Positions 52,582-61,346 of a stretch of 64,000 nucleotides of DNA are shown here, one piece after another. Source of the stretch: Neokomagataea tanensis (lineage in GTDB: Bacteria; Pseudomonadota; Alphaproteobacteria; Acetobacterales; Acetobacteraceae); NCBI RefSeq assembly GCF_006542335.1, contig NZ_CP032485.1:1188501-1252500 (forward strand), in the 5' to 3' direction. Numbering within the stretch: the first letter of the stretch is position 1; each line of letters starts with the position of its first letter. The notes below the pieces were generated by a model. It worked only from the letters and a program-made list of their open reading frames with translations, had not been told where the DNA came from and ran no database searches. Both the position numbers and the translations under genes were made by a program.

Positions 52582-53721
52582 TTACTTCAGGATGATTTCC
52601 ACGCGACGGTTCTGAGGCTCACGAGTGTTCGGGCCTGTTGGAACCAGTGGGTTCTGCTCACCGAAGCCATGGATGTCGATTGCTGTAGCAGGAACGCCGT
52701 CACGGACCAGTTCGGCCTTAACTGCGTTTGCACGGCGGAGGGACAGACCCATGTTGTACTTCTGACCAGCTGCACCTGGGCGAGCTGCGGAGTTATCGGT
52801 GTAACCGTTAACTTCGATGCGTGTCGTTTGAACGTGCGTAGAAGCCTGAGCTGCTGTTGCAACGATCTCACGAGCACGACCTGTCAGGTCTGCGCGGTCC
52901 CAGTCGAAGAATACCAGGTACGTACGTGCAGGCTGCGGCGCAGGAGGCACAACAACTGGTGCTGGTGGCGGCGGAGGAGGAGCCGTATCGAACGCGTAAC
53001 GCAGACCCAGGATGAACTGGTGCGAGAAGCGTGGGTCGAAGTTCAGGTTGCCTGTGTGGCGGCCTGTGGAGTTATACGACGTTGAACGGAAAGAACCGTT
53101 TGCGAACTGCTGACCAATGAAACGGTATTCCGTTGTCAGGGCCAGGCCTGGTACGCTTGGGATGTCGTATGCTGCACCAACAATGCCCTGATACGCAAAG
53201 CTGCTGTTCGTGCCGCCGTTGCGGTTCACGTAGCCGTTTGAGTAGGTCGTTGTTGTTGGGTTCAGGTGCTGCCACAGGTAACCTGCACCGACACCAACGT
53301 ATGGCGTTACTGGTGAGTTCAGGCCGAACTGCGTCAGGTCAATGTCATACAGGACGTTGACGAAACCGCCGTAGGACTGGTCTGAACCAGACGTCGTACC
53401 TGTACGAGCCGTCAGGTTGCGGTGGTTGATTTGGGAGTAGTTGTATACACCCTCGATTTCAGCGCGCAGGCCGTTACCGAAACCCCAACCAACAGAGCCG
53501 AAGCCTGTGAAACCGTCTTTGTGACGGAAGGAAGATTTGGTGCTGCCATTGTAGGTAGAGCCATCAGCTTGCGTCGTTGGTGAGAACGAGCCGTGCTGTG
53601 TCTGAACCAAGTTGTAGCCGCCGCCGAGATCGACGTATGGGCCGGTGATCGTGCTTGCCATTGCGAGCGACGGTGCCGCCACCATCGATGTCATGGCCAA
53701 GAGTGCCGTGCGGAGACGCAT
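52582..53721 (-). CDS. OmpA-family outer-membrane protein
   Basis: A 379-residue outer-membrane protein: signal peptide (LRTALLAMTSMVAAPSLAMA), an N-terminal 8-strand beta-barrel (GPYVDLGGGYNLVQTQHG, TPYVGVGAGYLWQHL, YAFDTA near its end), a Pro-rich linker (PPPPPPAPVVVPPAPQP) and a C-terminal OmpA peptidoglycan-binding domain (FFDWDRADLTGRAREIV, IEVNGYTDNSAARPG, NMGLSLRRANAVKAELV, NRRVEIIL). Strong codon bias suggests high expression. A monocistronic unit with a terminator at 52504. Confidence 0.93.
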   Translation of the reverse strand: MRLRTALLAMTSMVAAPSLAMASTITGPYVDLGGGYNLVQTQHGSFSPTTQADGSTYNGSTKSSFRHKDGFTGFGSVGWGFGNGLRAEIEGVYNYSQINHRNLTARTGTTSGSDQSYGGFVNVLYDIDLTQFGLNSPVTPYVGVGAGYLWQHLNPTTTTYSNGYVNRNGGTNSSFAYQGIVGAAYDIPSVPGLALTTEYRFIGQQFANGSFRSTSYNSTGRHTGNLNFDPRFSHQFILGLRYAFDTAPPPPPPAPVVVPPAPQPARTYLVFFDWDRADLTGRAREIVATAAQASTHVQTTRIEVNGYTDNSAARPGAAGQKYNMGLSLRRANAVKAELVRDGVPATAIDIHGFGEQNPLVPTGPNTREPQNRRVEIILK

Positions 53722-54053
53722 GTTTTCGTCCTCTTTTGTGACTTAACGTTCGAGCAGCTAGTCCATCAGTTTCCCGTATTGGACTAACTGACCCAGCGCG
53801 ATGCATAAGCGCATATAGAACCGCAAGTTCCCGTTCACCAAGTGATTGGGGGCCTGCAAACTACTATAGGAGCCAAGCCTGTGTTTTTTTGGGCACAGTT
53901 TGTTTCGACTCCATTACGATATGCTCGCACTGTATATTTTGCCTTACCTCAATGATTTAAAGAGCACCATACTTTATTTTTACAAAAGATTGATAAAAAC
54001 AGTAAAGAAACCGTCTGTCTTTGTCTTAAAAAGACCAATAAATGAAAACGTGT
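53722..54053. other. Intergenic region upstream of ompA-like gene
   Basis: About 330 bases between the divergently transcribed neighbours' ends: the OmpA-family gene (minus) begins at 53721 and the aroKB fusion (minus) ends at 54054. It presumably holds the ompA-like promoter and 5' leader in its left part; the right 100 bases are AT-rich. No small gene or strong terminator is convincing. Confidence 0.5.
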
Positions 54054-55763
54054 TTAAGGCGCACAACCAGCATCTTCTAGCAAAACACGTACTGGACCGA
54101 GTTCTACATCACGGTTAGTGAAGGCTTTGCCAATGCCGCGTAGAAGAATGAAGGTGAGTTTACCGTCCTTCATTTTTTTGTCCCGCATCATATTCTCGAT
54201 AAGTGTCGTAGCGGAAAAGTGATTGCCCAGCCGCCGTATACTCTTGGGCATATCCAATTGTGTAAGGTGCTTATCGAGGCGTTCGAGGTCAGTTTCTTTC
54301 GCGTATCCGAGCTCTACGGAAAGCTTCATGGCCATCTGCAAGCCTATAGAAACAGCCTCGCCGTGTAATAATCGGCCATCATAGCCCATCTCAGCTTCTA
54401 AGGCGTGCCCAAAGGTATGGCCCAAGTTGAGCAGGGCGCGCCCATTTTGAGAGGCCGTCTCACGCTCATCTTGTGTGACGACTTTTGCTTTGAAAGCACA
54501 TGCGCGCCGTACCGCTTCGGTGAGTGCTTGTGGGTTCCCGTCTAGTACGTCAGCACCGTGTGCCTCACACCATGCAAATAGATCAGGGTCGCCTATCAAT
54601 CCGGCTTTGAGAATTTCCGCATATCCCGCGACTCGTTCGCGGCGAGGGAGCGTGGCGAGGGTGCTGCTATCTGCCAATACAGCAATAGGTTGGTGAAAAG
54701 CGCCGATGAGGTTCTTGCCAGCGGGTGCATTGATACCGGTTTTGCCACCGACTGAACTATCGACTTGGGAGAGTAGAGTGGTAGGAATTTGCACAAAAGG
54801 AAGGCCACGCAGCGCAGTCGCGGCAATAAAGCCTGCCAAATCACCGACGACGCCGCCACCGAGTGCTACGATAGTTGTGTGGCGTTCAATGCCGAGGGCG
54901 AGCACACGGTTCATCAAATCGCTGTAGCAACTGAAGGATTTGCTTCCTTCACCTCTGGGAACTTGAAGCGTATCGAAACGAATATTGGTTTCGGCGAGTG
55001 CGCGTTCGAGTCGGGGAAGGTGCAGCGTTGCGACGTGCTCGTCCGTGATGATCACAACCCGCTTTTGCGGTAAAAGCGGCGCAAGCCAACGGCCTGCTCG
55101 GTCAATCAAATCCTTGCCAATAAGTACGTCATAGGCGTGGTTATTGAGCGCGACGTGAACTTTTTCAGGCGGCTGCCAGGCAGCCAGTGCTTCATGAAGT
55201 TTATCGACGCCCTGTTCCACGGTTTCATCTCCACAATCGACGATTAAATCAGCTTCGGCATAAAGGGGGTGCCGCTCCTCAGCGAGGCGGCTTAAAATAT
55301 CGTAAGGGTTGCCTGTTGCGAGCAGTGGGCGGCCATGCCGGCCATGCACGCGCTTCAGCAGCACCGGAATAGGTGCACGCAGCCACACAGATAGTCCGCG
55401 CTGCCGGATGCGGCTTCTGGTTTCCTTGTTCATCCAAGCCCCGCCACCTGTTGCGAGAACGCACGGTGGGCCGTCCATCAGTCGTGTAATAACGCGGCGC
55501 TCTCCGTTGCGAAAAAAAGCTTCGCCATGGCGCTCAAAAATTTCGGTAATGCTGCAACCCGCGGCGCGTTCAATCTCAGCATCCGCATCAACGAAGCGCC
55601 GCCCCAAAAGCTGTGCCAAGCGGCGTCCGATGGTGGTTTTCCCAACGCCCATCATACCAATTAAAACAATCGTACGCTGTGGAATACGGTGCATGGCGGC
55701 AGGTGCTAACGTCAGAGAAGTGGGGGAGCTGTAAGAAGACGATGATGACATGCCGTGTTGCAT
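54054..55763 (-). CDS. aroKB: Bifunctional shikimate kinase / 3-dehydroquinate synthase
   Basis: A 569-residue fusion of two shikimate-pathway enzymes. The N-terminal about 190 residues are shikimate kinase (P-loop GMMGVGKTT, DADAEIE, FRNGERRV, LATGGGAW, and the lid RPLLA). The C-terminal about 370 residues are 3-dehydroquinate synthase with GEGSKSFS, ALGGGVVGDLAGFIAAT, TTLLSQVDSSVGGKTGIN, AEILKAGLI, and the zinc His motifs GHTFGHALE and LHGEAVSIG. The order in the pathway (DHQ synthase first) is reversed in the fusion. Such fusions occur in acetic acid bacteria. No clear ribosome binding site near 55763; ATG 55751 or 55694 are possible. Confidence 0.92.
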   Translation of the reverse strand: MQHGMSSSSSYSSPTSLTLAPAAMHRIPQRTIVLIGMMGVGKTTIGRRLAQLLGRRFVDADAEIERAAGCSITEIFERHGEAFFRNGERRVITRLMDGPPCVLATGGGAWMNKETRSRIRQRGLSVWLRAPIPVLLKRVHGRHGRPLLATGNPYDILSRLAEERHPLYAEADLIVDCGDETVEQGVDKLHEALAAWQPPEKVHVALNNHAYDVLIGKDLIDRAGRWLAPLLPQKRVVIITDEHVATLHLPRLERALAETNIRFDTLQVPRGEGSKSFSCYSDLMNRVLALGIERHTTIVALGGGVVGDLAGFIAATALRGLPFVQIPTTLLSQVDSSVGGKTGINAPAGKNLIGAFHQPIAVLADSSTLATLPRRERVAGYAEILKAGLIGDPDLFAWCEAHGADVLDGNPQALTEAVRRACAFKAKVVTQDERETASQNGRALLNLGHTFGHALEAEMGYDGRLLHGEAVSIGLQMAMKLSVELGYAKETDLERLDKHLTQLDMPKSIRRLGNHFSATTLIENMMRDKKMKDGKLTFILLRGIGKAFTNRDVELGPVRVLLEDAGCAP

Positions 55764-55815
55764 AGCATAGGAAGGTCAGATCGTCCCCTCTGTACTGTTT
55801 GAGAGTACCGTAGAT

Positions 55816-56199
55816 ATGCCCGGTTTAGATCGTTCGTCTCGTTTGCCCCTGATTGCGGGCATTGCTTTCTTGGCTGTGGTTATTATCGGTGGAGGTAGTT
55901 TTCTGCGTCTAGGTATGGATCAAAGCGCACCGCAGCAAAGCAATGTGCATAAAATCTTACCTGTCTCGGCATTTATTGCGAAAGAATCGGGTACGCCATT
56001 GCCTTCTCTGGCGCCGGTACCTTCCGTCAGCGGTGTGCCCATGATCGCAGTCCCGGTTCCAGCAGCAGCGAATCGTGCGCCCGCCGGAACGACTGTTGCG
56101 GTAGCGCCGGCAGTGGCACCAGCCCCCGGTCCGTCAACGCCACTGCCAACGTTGCCAGCACCTAAAGCCCTGCCGGGGCAAGGGGCTGTAGCCCAGTAA
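55816..56199 (+). CDS. Hypothetical Ala/Pro-rich membrane-anchored protein
   Basis: A 127-residue protein with one N-terminal membrane anchor (LPLIAGIAFLAVVIIGGGSFL, about residues 11-31) and a long Ala/Pro/Val-rich tail (PAPGPSTPLPTLPAPKAL). It probably sits in the periplasm, anchored in the inner membrane. No family recognised. It is divergent from aroKB and 22 bases before xerD, so it is probably co-transcribed with xerD. Confidence 0.65.
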   Translation: MPGLDRSSRLPLIAGIAFLAVVIIGGGSFLRLGMDQSAPQQSNVHKILPVSAFIAKESGTPLPSLAPVPSVSGVPMIAVPVPAAANRAPAGTTVAVAPAVAPAPGPSTPLPTLPAPKALPGQGAVAQ

Positions 56200-56221
56200 C
56201 GTCTGGCTCGTATAAAGACCA

Positions 56222-57118
56222 ATGGCAGACGATCGTTATGCGGAAGCATTTTTGGAAATGCTGGCTTCAGAGCGTGGGGCTGCCAAGCTTACTCGTGCGG
56301 CTTATGCGACTGATTTGTCAGACGCCGCGCGTTTTTTAGCGCCATCCCCGCTGTATAAAGCCTCGGCGTCAGATGTTTCTGAATATCTTGCGTCATTGTC
56401 CCGGCAAAAGCTCTCAGCCCGCACTTCAGCACGTCGTCTGTCGTGCTTGCGGCAGTATTTCCGCTTTCTCGTGTTGGAAAATGTGCGCGAGGATGATCCA
56501 ACCGCACGGCAGATCGCGCCGAAAGTCGCTGCAACATTGCCTCGCCCTTTGAGTGAGAGCGAAATTCGACGTTTGTTGGAGCAGGGGACAAAAGGCCACG
56601 ATGATGAGCGGCGCGACATTTTGGCGCGTGCAGCTTTGGAGCTTCTTTATACAACGGGCTTGCGCATTTCAGAGCTTTTAAGTCTCCCCGCTCTCTGCGT
56701 GCAATCAAAAGGACCTATGCTTCTGGTTCGGGGCAAGGGAGGAAGAGAGAGGTTGGTGCCGTTGTCACAAGCTGCACGAGACGCGGCCGAAGCTCTGGTA
56801 CATTATGATAGAGGACTCGGGAGCGATTATCTCTTTCCCGGTAGGAATCCCTCCAAGCCGCTGACGCGGCAAGGATTCGATAAAATATTATACGCCTGCG
56901 CTTTGAAAGCTGACATAGACCCGGAGCGTGTCAGTCCTCACGTTTTGCGGCATTCTTTCGCGAGCCACCTTCTCGCGCGTGGGGCAGATTTGCGGGCTCT
57001 GCAAATGTTGCTTGGCCATGCGGATATCGCGACGACGCAAATTTATACGCAGGTTATGGCAGAGCGGTTGCGCCAGTTGGTGTCCTTGCATCATCCTTTA
57101 GCATCAGTCGCATCTTAA
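56222..57118 (+). CDS. xerD: Tyrosine recombinase XerD
   Basis: A 298-residue tyrosine recombinase that resolves chromosome dimers with XerC at the dif site. N-terminal core-binding domain with LTRAAYATDLSDAARF and RQKLSARTSARRLSCLRQYFRFL; the catalytic set is Arg in TTGLRISELL, Lys in GKGGRERLVPL, HxxR in HVLRHSF, and His/Tyr in LGHADIATTQIYTQV. XerC and XerD are hard to separate by eye; the name follows the alphaproteobacterial neighbourhood (aroK/aroB, xerD, accA). It precedes accA by about 50 bases. Confidence 0.8.
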   Translation: MADDRYAEAFLEMLASERGAAKLTRAAYATDLSDAARFLAPSPLYKASASDVSEYLASLSRQKLSARTSARRLSCLRQYFRFLVLENVREDDPTARQIAPKVAATLPRPLSESEIRRLLEQGTKGHDDERRDILARAALELLYTTGLRISELLSLPALCVQSKGPMLLVRGKGGRERLVPLSQAARDAAEALVHYDRGLGSDYLFPGRNPSKPLTRQGFDKILYACALKADIDPERVSPHVLRHSFASHLLARGADLRALQMLLGHADIATTQIYTQVMAERLRQLVSLHHPLASVAS

Positions 57119-57167
57119 AGCGCTTTGGGACTGTTTTCTGGTGCGTCTCCGTGCTATCGGGCAGGCT

Positions 57168-58151
57168 ATGCGCCAATTCCTAGATTTCGAGAAATCGGTT
57201 GCCGAGCTGGAAACCAAAATTGACGAGCTTCGTCAAATGGGCAGCAAAGAGCCGAATGCAGGTGCCAGCAACGCTGGTGGTATCGACATTGCGGACGAGA
57301 TTGCTCGCCTGTCTGACAAGGCAGAGAAGCAGCTTCGGACGACATACGGCAAGCTGACACCGCTGCAAAAAGTGCAGGTGGCACGGCACGCCCAACGTCC
57401 GAAAACGCTCGACTACGTGCGTTTGCTGACAACAGATTTCACGCCTCTGGCGGGAGATCGCGCTTTTGCTGACGATGAAGCGATGATCGGCGGCTTGGCG
57501 CGTTTCCGCGGGGAGCCTGTTGTTGTCATTGGTACCGAGCGTGGCCATGACACAGAAACACGTTTGAAGCATAATTTCGGTATGGCCCGCCCGGAAGGGT
57601 ATCGTAAGGCACAGCGTTTGGTGGAAATGGCCGGCCGCTTTGGTCTTCCTATCCTGAGCTTTATTGATACAGCTGGTGCATGGCCTGGAATCGACGCTGA
57701 AGAGCGTGGACAGGCCCAAGCAATTGCTCGGTCAATTGATGTTTGCCTTAAAGCGCCTGTACCTTTGATCGCTGTTGTGATCGGTGAGGGTGGATCGGGC
57801 GGCGCCATTGCGATTGGTGCTGGCGACCGCGTGATGATGCTTGAGCACTCTATCTATTCTGTCATCTCGCCTGAAGCAGCGGCTTCCATTTTGTGGCGTG
57901 ATCCAAAGTTGGCTCCTGCTGCAGCGGAAGCGTTGAAACTGACAGCGCAAGATTTGAAAAAACTCGGTCTGATCGACCGTATCGTTGCTGAGCCTGTTGG
58001 TGGTGCGCAACGCGCCCCGGAAGAAGCTGTTCAAGCTGTTGGCGATGCGATTGCGGAAGAGTTGGTCGAACTGTCAGCCCTCAACAGTGCTGCTCTGCTC
58101 CAAAAACGTCGGGACAAGTTCTTAGCGATGACGCGCGGAGCGTTAAACTAG
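57168..58151 (+). CDS. accA: Acetyl-CoA carboxylase carboxyltransferase subunit alpha
   Basis: A 327-residue subunit of the carboxyltransferase that makes malonyl-CoA for fatty acid synthesis, in the cytoplasm. Family motifs: MRQFLDFEKSVAELETKIDEL, RLLTTDFTPLAGDR, RGHDTETRLKHNFGMA, PEGYRKAQRLVEMAGRFGLP, DTAGAWPGIDAEERGQAQAI and GEGGSGGAIAIG (oxyanion loop). ATG 57168 is the family start; GTG 57141 would add nine residues. It lies after xerD. Confidence 0.95.
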   Translation: MRQFLDFEKSVAELETKIDELRQMGSKEPNAGASNAGGIDIADEIARLSDKAEKQLRTTYGKLTPLQKVQVARHAQRPKTLDYVRLLTTDFTPLAGDRAFADDEAMIGGLARFRGEPVVVIGTERGHDTETRLKHNFGMARPEGYRKAQRLVEMAGRFGLPILSFIDTAGAWPGIDAEERGQAQAIARSIDVCLKAPVPLIAVVIGEGGSGGAIAIGAGDRVMMLEHSIYSVISPEAAASILWRDPKLAPAAAEALKLTAQDLKKLGLIDRIVAEPVGGAQRAPEEAVQAVGDAIAEELVELSALNSAALLQKRRDKFLAMTRGALN

Positions 58152-58162
58152 AGCTTTTTGGC

Positions 58163-58191
58163 GCTGAGGTGGCGCGATAAACGCCACCTCA
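58163..58191. terminator. Hairpin between convergent accA and cinA-like genes
   Basis: CTGAGGTGGCG pairs perfectly with CGCCACCTCAG around CGATAAA. No T-tract is obvious, so it may be a weak or Rho-assisted terminator. Confidence 0.55.
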
Positions 58192-58212
58192 GGCCGAGCG
58201 GTCATGCTCTTG

Positions 58213-59001
58213 TTATGTTGCAGCGCCGTGATCGGCAGGTTCGCCGGAGATAGGGGTTTGGCCCTGTGCCAAGATTAGGTCGTGAACGGCCTGAGCCGCC
58301 TGTTCAACCTCTGCTGCGTTGTACCCTTTGGCAATCAAGGCTACGCCTTTTCCGACGGCAGGGCGATCAAACGGGTAAGAGCCTAAATCTGTCTGGCTAA
58401 ATTCAGACTGTAAGCGTGTTAGAGCCTCGGCGAGATCTCCTTCACGCAGCCCACAGGCATGCCAGCCCTTCATGGACAGTGCTGCGCCACGTGGCAAATT
58501 CGGCACGACTTCCTCGACCATCGCTGTGAAAATTTTTGGTACTCCAGCCATGACGTGCACGTTGCCAATGGTGAAGCCGGGTGCGACCGATACAGGATTG
58601 GCAATGGGTGTAGCGCCGTCGGGCAAATAGGCCATGCGTTGACGGGCAGTATTGAAACGTTCTGGACCAAAATGCTGTTCTAAAGCGGTGAAGCTGGGCG
58701 CGTGGAGTAGGAGTGTTGTGCCGAAAGCCTTAGCGACGCAGGCTGCTGTGATGTCGTCATGCGTTGGTCCAATGCCCCCGCTGGTAAAGACATGATCAAA
58801 ATGCACGCGACACGCGTTTAGGGTGCTGACGATGTGGTCTTCTATGTCCGGGATGATACGAACCTCCGACAGACGAATACCGTGAGCGTTTAAAGCAAGA
58901 GCTAACGTGCGTGTATTGGTGTCTTGAGTACGGCCCGAGAGGATTTCATTGCCAATAATCAAAAGGCAAGCCGTTTTAGGTGCAAGGATATTTTGAAGCA
59001 T
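58213..59001 (-). CDS. CinA/MoCF-domain protein (competence/damage-inducible type)
   Basis: A 262-residue protein with the molybdopterin-binding (MoCF) domain of the CinA family: ACLLIIGNEILSGRTQDTN, TSGGIGPTHDDITAA and MAGVPKIFTAMVEEVVPNL. Full-length CinA has about 400 residues with a C-terminal amidohydrolase domain, which is missing here, so this is the short N-terminal form common in Alphaproteobacteria. It may act as an ADP-ribose or NMN-recycling related phosphatase; that is inference. It is divergent from the SMP-30-like gene by about 70 bases. Confidence 0.85.
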   Translation of the reverse strand: MLQNILAPKTACLLIIGNEILSGRTQDTNTRTLALALNAHGIRLSEVRIIPDIEDHIVSTLNACRVHFDHVFTSGGIGPTHDDITAACVAKAFGTTLLLHAPSFTALEQHFGPERFNTARQRMAYLPDGATPIANPVSVAPGFTIGNVHVMAGVPKIFTAMVEEVVPNLPRGAALSMKGWHACGLREGDLAEALTRLQSEFSQTDLGSYPFDRPAVGKGVALIAKGYNAAEVEQAAQAVHDLILAQGQTPISGEPADHGAAT

Positions 59002-59072
59002 GGTCTGAAGCCTGTTAGGGTATCTAGAGTGTACAGTATGTAACTCTTTTCCACTCTTCGGACAGGACTATC

Positions 59073-59960
59073 ATGACCACGTTGAAGCATCACGATCCTC
59101 TTTGCGTTTACGATGTTCGCGCTACTCTGGCAGAAGGCCCGACTTGGAGTGTCGAAGAAAAGGCACTCTATTTCGTCGATATTGTGGAAGAGAAAGTTCA
59201 CCGTTTTGTTCCGTCGACCGGCGAGCGTTCGGTTTGGACAGCGCCTGATCGTATTGGATTTCTGCTTCCGGTTGAGGGCGGAACATTCTTGGCAGGGCTG
59301 CGCGATGGTTTGCATCGCTTTGATCCTAAAAGCGGTCAATTCGAGTCAGACACAGTTGTCGAGCCAGAGCACCCGGGCAATCGTCTCAACGATGGTTGTG
59401 TCGATTCAAAGGGGCGTATTTGGTTTGGTACGATGGATAATGGTGAAACACACCCAACAGGCTCAATCTATCGCGTGCTGAGAGGTAAGGATGGCCTTGA
59501 GGTGACGCACCACGACGAGGGCTATACCGTTTCAAACGGGCCGACCGTTTCACCTTGCGGCAAAGTGCTTTACGTTTGCGATAGTCCTGAGCAGCGCATC
59601 TACGCATTCGATGTTGATGATGCGGGAGAGCTGTCTAACGAACGTGTCTTTGCGACGCTGACCGAAGGCTATCCGGACGGAATCGTGACAGACAGCGAAG
59701 GGACCGTTTGGTCAGGTGTGTGGGGTGGTGGAAAAGTGCTTCGTTTCCGTCCGGACGGCACGCAGCTTGAGCCCATCGCTATGCCTGTTTCAAACGTCAC
59801 TAAAGTGACCTTTGGCGGGGACGATTTAAAAACTGTGTACGTGACGACAGCACGCAAGGGTCTTTCAGAAGAAGTACTGGCCCGCGAAGAGCAGGCAGGT
59901 TCTATCTTTGCCTTTACGACTGACGTTGCTGGTTTGCCGCAGCGCCGCTTCGCTCTCTAA
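59073..59960 (+). CDS. SMP-30/gluconolactonase-family protein
   Basis: A 295-residue six-bladed beta-propeller lactonase of the SMP-30/regucalcin family. Family motifs: LAEGPTWSVEEKALYFVDI (metal-binding Glu), RIGFLLPVEGGTFLAGL, NRLNDGCVDSKGRIWFGTM (Asn and metal region), GYTVSNGPTVSPCGKVLYVCDS (Asn/Asp) and GYPDGIVTDSEGTVW. Gluconolactonase would hydrolyse D-glucono-1,5-lactone, consistent with oxidative acetic acid bacteria, but substrates of the family vary. No signal peptide. It is convergent with the GNAT/MutT gene. Confidence 0.88.
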   Translation: MTTLKHHDPLCVYDVRATLAEGPTWSVEEKALYFVDIVEEKVHRFVPSTGERSVWTAPDRIGFLLPVEGGTFLAGLRDGLHRFDPKSGQFESDTVVEPEHPGNRLNDGCVDSKGRIWFGTMDNGETHPTGSIYRVLRGKDGLEVTHHDEGYTVSNGPTVSPCGKVLYVCDSPEQRIYAFDVDDAGELSNERVFATLTEGYPDGIVTDSEGTVWSGVWGGGKVLRFRPDGTQLEPIAMPVSNVTKVTFGGDDLKTVYVTTARKGLSEEVLAREEQAGSIFAFTTDVAGLPQRRFAL

Positions 59961-59971
59961 GAAGGAGCAAA

Positions 59972-59989
59972 GGGGTAACGTGTTACCCC
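59972..59989. terminator. Palindrome over the stop codon of the GNAT/MutT gene
   Basis: GGGGTAAC and GTTACCCC are separated by 2 bases between convergent genes; the minus-strand stop codon (59983-59985) lies within the right arm. A short terminator-like hairpin without a T-tract. Confidence 0.35.
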
Positions 59990-61001
59990 AACAACTCCTG
60001 TAAAAGCGGAATGAGAGGGACGTCAGGGTCTGGCATAGGGTAGCGTTTCAGGTCTTCTGCCTTGACCCATGCGAGAGCTTGTCCCTCTTTGCCGGATGGC
60101 TGTCCGCGCCATCTGCGTACGACGTAGAGCGGCATGAGAAGGTGGAACTTACCGACATCAGCGCTAACAAACGTAAAGGGCGATAAGCACGCGCCCTTTA
60201 GGTCAATGCCAAGCTCTTCCTGCATTTCGCGTATCAAGGCTTGTTCTGGCGATTCATTGGGTTCGACTTTTCCGCCCGGGAATTCCCAAAGCCCTGCGAG
60301 GGGCTTGCCTTCGGGACGTTGCGCCAGAAGAATATGACCATCTTGATTAATCAATGCTGCTGCGACCACCAGCAGGGTACGGTTTTTGGGTGGTAACTGC
60401 GGAGCAGAGGATGCGGGTGGCGTAGTCTCTGCTTGTGCCTCTTGGGTGGGCGTGTCGTCCACATCGTGGCCTGATGTTTGAGCGGTAGGTATTTTTTCGA
60501 AAAGAGTGACGGGGCATTCTTGCCCGCGTGAGACAAAGCGGCGCTTACCCTCACCAATTTCACGAAAGCCAATCTTGCGTAGCACAGCAGCGGATGCCGG
60601 ATTGTCAACACTGACATCTGCCGTGAGGCGTGAGAGTTTGAGGTAATTGAAGGCCCATTCGGTTACACGCTGTGCTGCGCGTGTAGTGATGCCTTGGCCC
60701 CACAGATGTGGCCCCATCCAATAACCAAGCGTTGCACTATTTTTTTCATCAAGGCGGGTTAGCCCCACGACGCCGAGCAGAAGGCCATCGCGGGTAATAG
60801 CGAAATGGTAGGCGTTGCCGTTCTGACTATCGGTGACGGTGCTGGCAATCCATTTATCAGCTAGGTCACGTGGATAAGGGAATGGGATACGGCTGAGCAT
60901 GCGGACGACGCTCCAGTCGTTGATGAGGCGATGAATAGCGGGGGCGTCGTGGGGGAAAGGGGGCGTAGTAGAAGATCGTCGATCAAGAGTTCTGGTGTCA
61001 T
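59983..61001 (-). pseudogene. Fused GNAT acetyltransferase / MutT Nudix hydrolase, frameshifted near N-terminus
   Basis: The open part (59983-60900, 305 residues) has an N-terminal GNAT domain (GYWMGPHLWGQGITTRAAQRV, NPASAAVLRKIGF) and a C-terminal MutT-type 8-oxo-dGTP diphosphatase with the Nudix box GGKVEPNESPEQALIREM and QEELGI. The GNAT N-terminus (MTPELLIDDLLLRP) continues upstream to ATG 61001 in another frame; the join near 60951-60963 (GGGGG, AAA, GGGGG) needs one more G (read as C on the coding strand). The repaired fusion of about 338 residues matches the known GNAT/MutT protein of acetic acid bacteria. Possibly an error, possibly truncation. Confidence 0.82.
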
Positions 61002-61002
61002 G

Positions 61003-61346
61003 TCTCTCGCAGCATCAGAATGGTGGTGTTGTCTGTGTTTTGAAAAGCACGCTCAGAACATGTGAGCGATTATCGCGAAATTTGGCTCGCGGTTTAATCT
61101 TCGGAGAATAACAGGCAAGTCTTTCATTCTGAAAGTTTTATCTGCATTTGTCCCTGTGTTATAATCGCAACGTGAGACTTTAAAACAACAATTGCAGCAT
61201 GTCATTGAAATGTCATTCGTTTTATGGACGCATTTGAAGACAGATTAAGAATTGTGAGCACGGTTATGCTCTGTTCTTAATCCTAAGCCCTGATTCTGCA
61301 GGGCGATGGAAATTCTAATACCTGCAATCAGGAGCCCGGAAAAAAC
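61003..61346. other. Intergenic/leader region before the third TonB-dependent receptor
   Basis: About 340 bases. A TATAAT at 61160-61165 is a possible -10 box. Two hairpins (61243-61304) lie between it and the receptor start. I see no convincing small gene here. Confidence 0.5.
61243..61304 (+). promoter_or_regulatory. Two tandem hairpins in receptor leader
   Basis: GATTAAGAA (61243-61251) pairs with TTCTTAATC (61274-61282), with an inner GAGCA/TGCTC pairing. A second hairpin, GCCCT with AGGGC, follows at 61287-61304. No T-tract, so a leader RNA structure or regulator site is more likely than a terminator. Confidence 0.4.
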
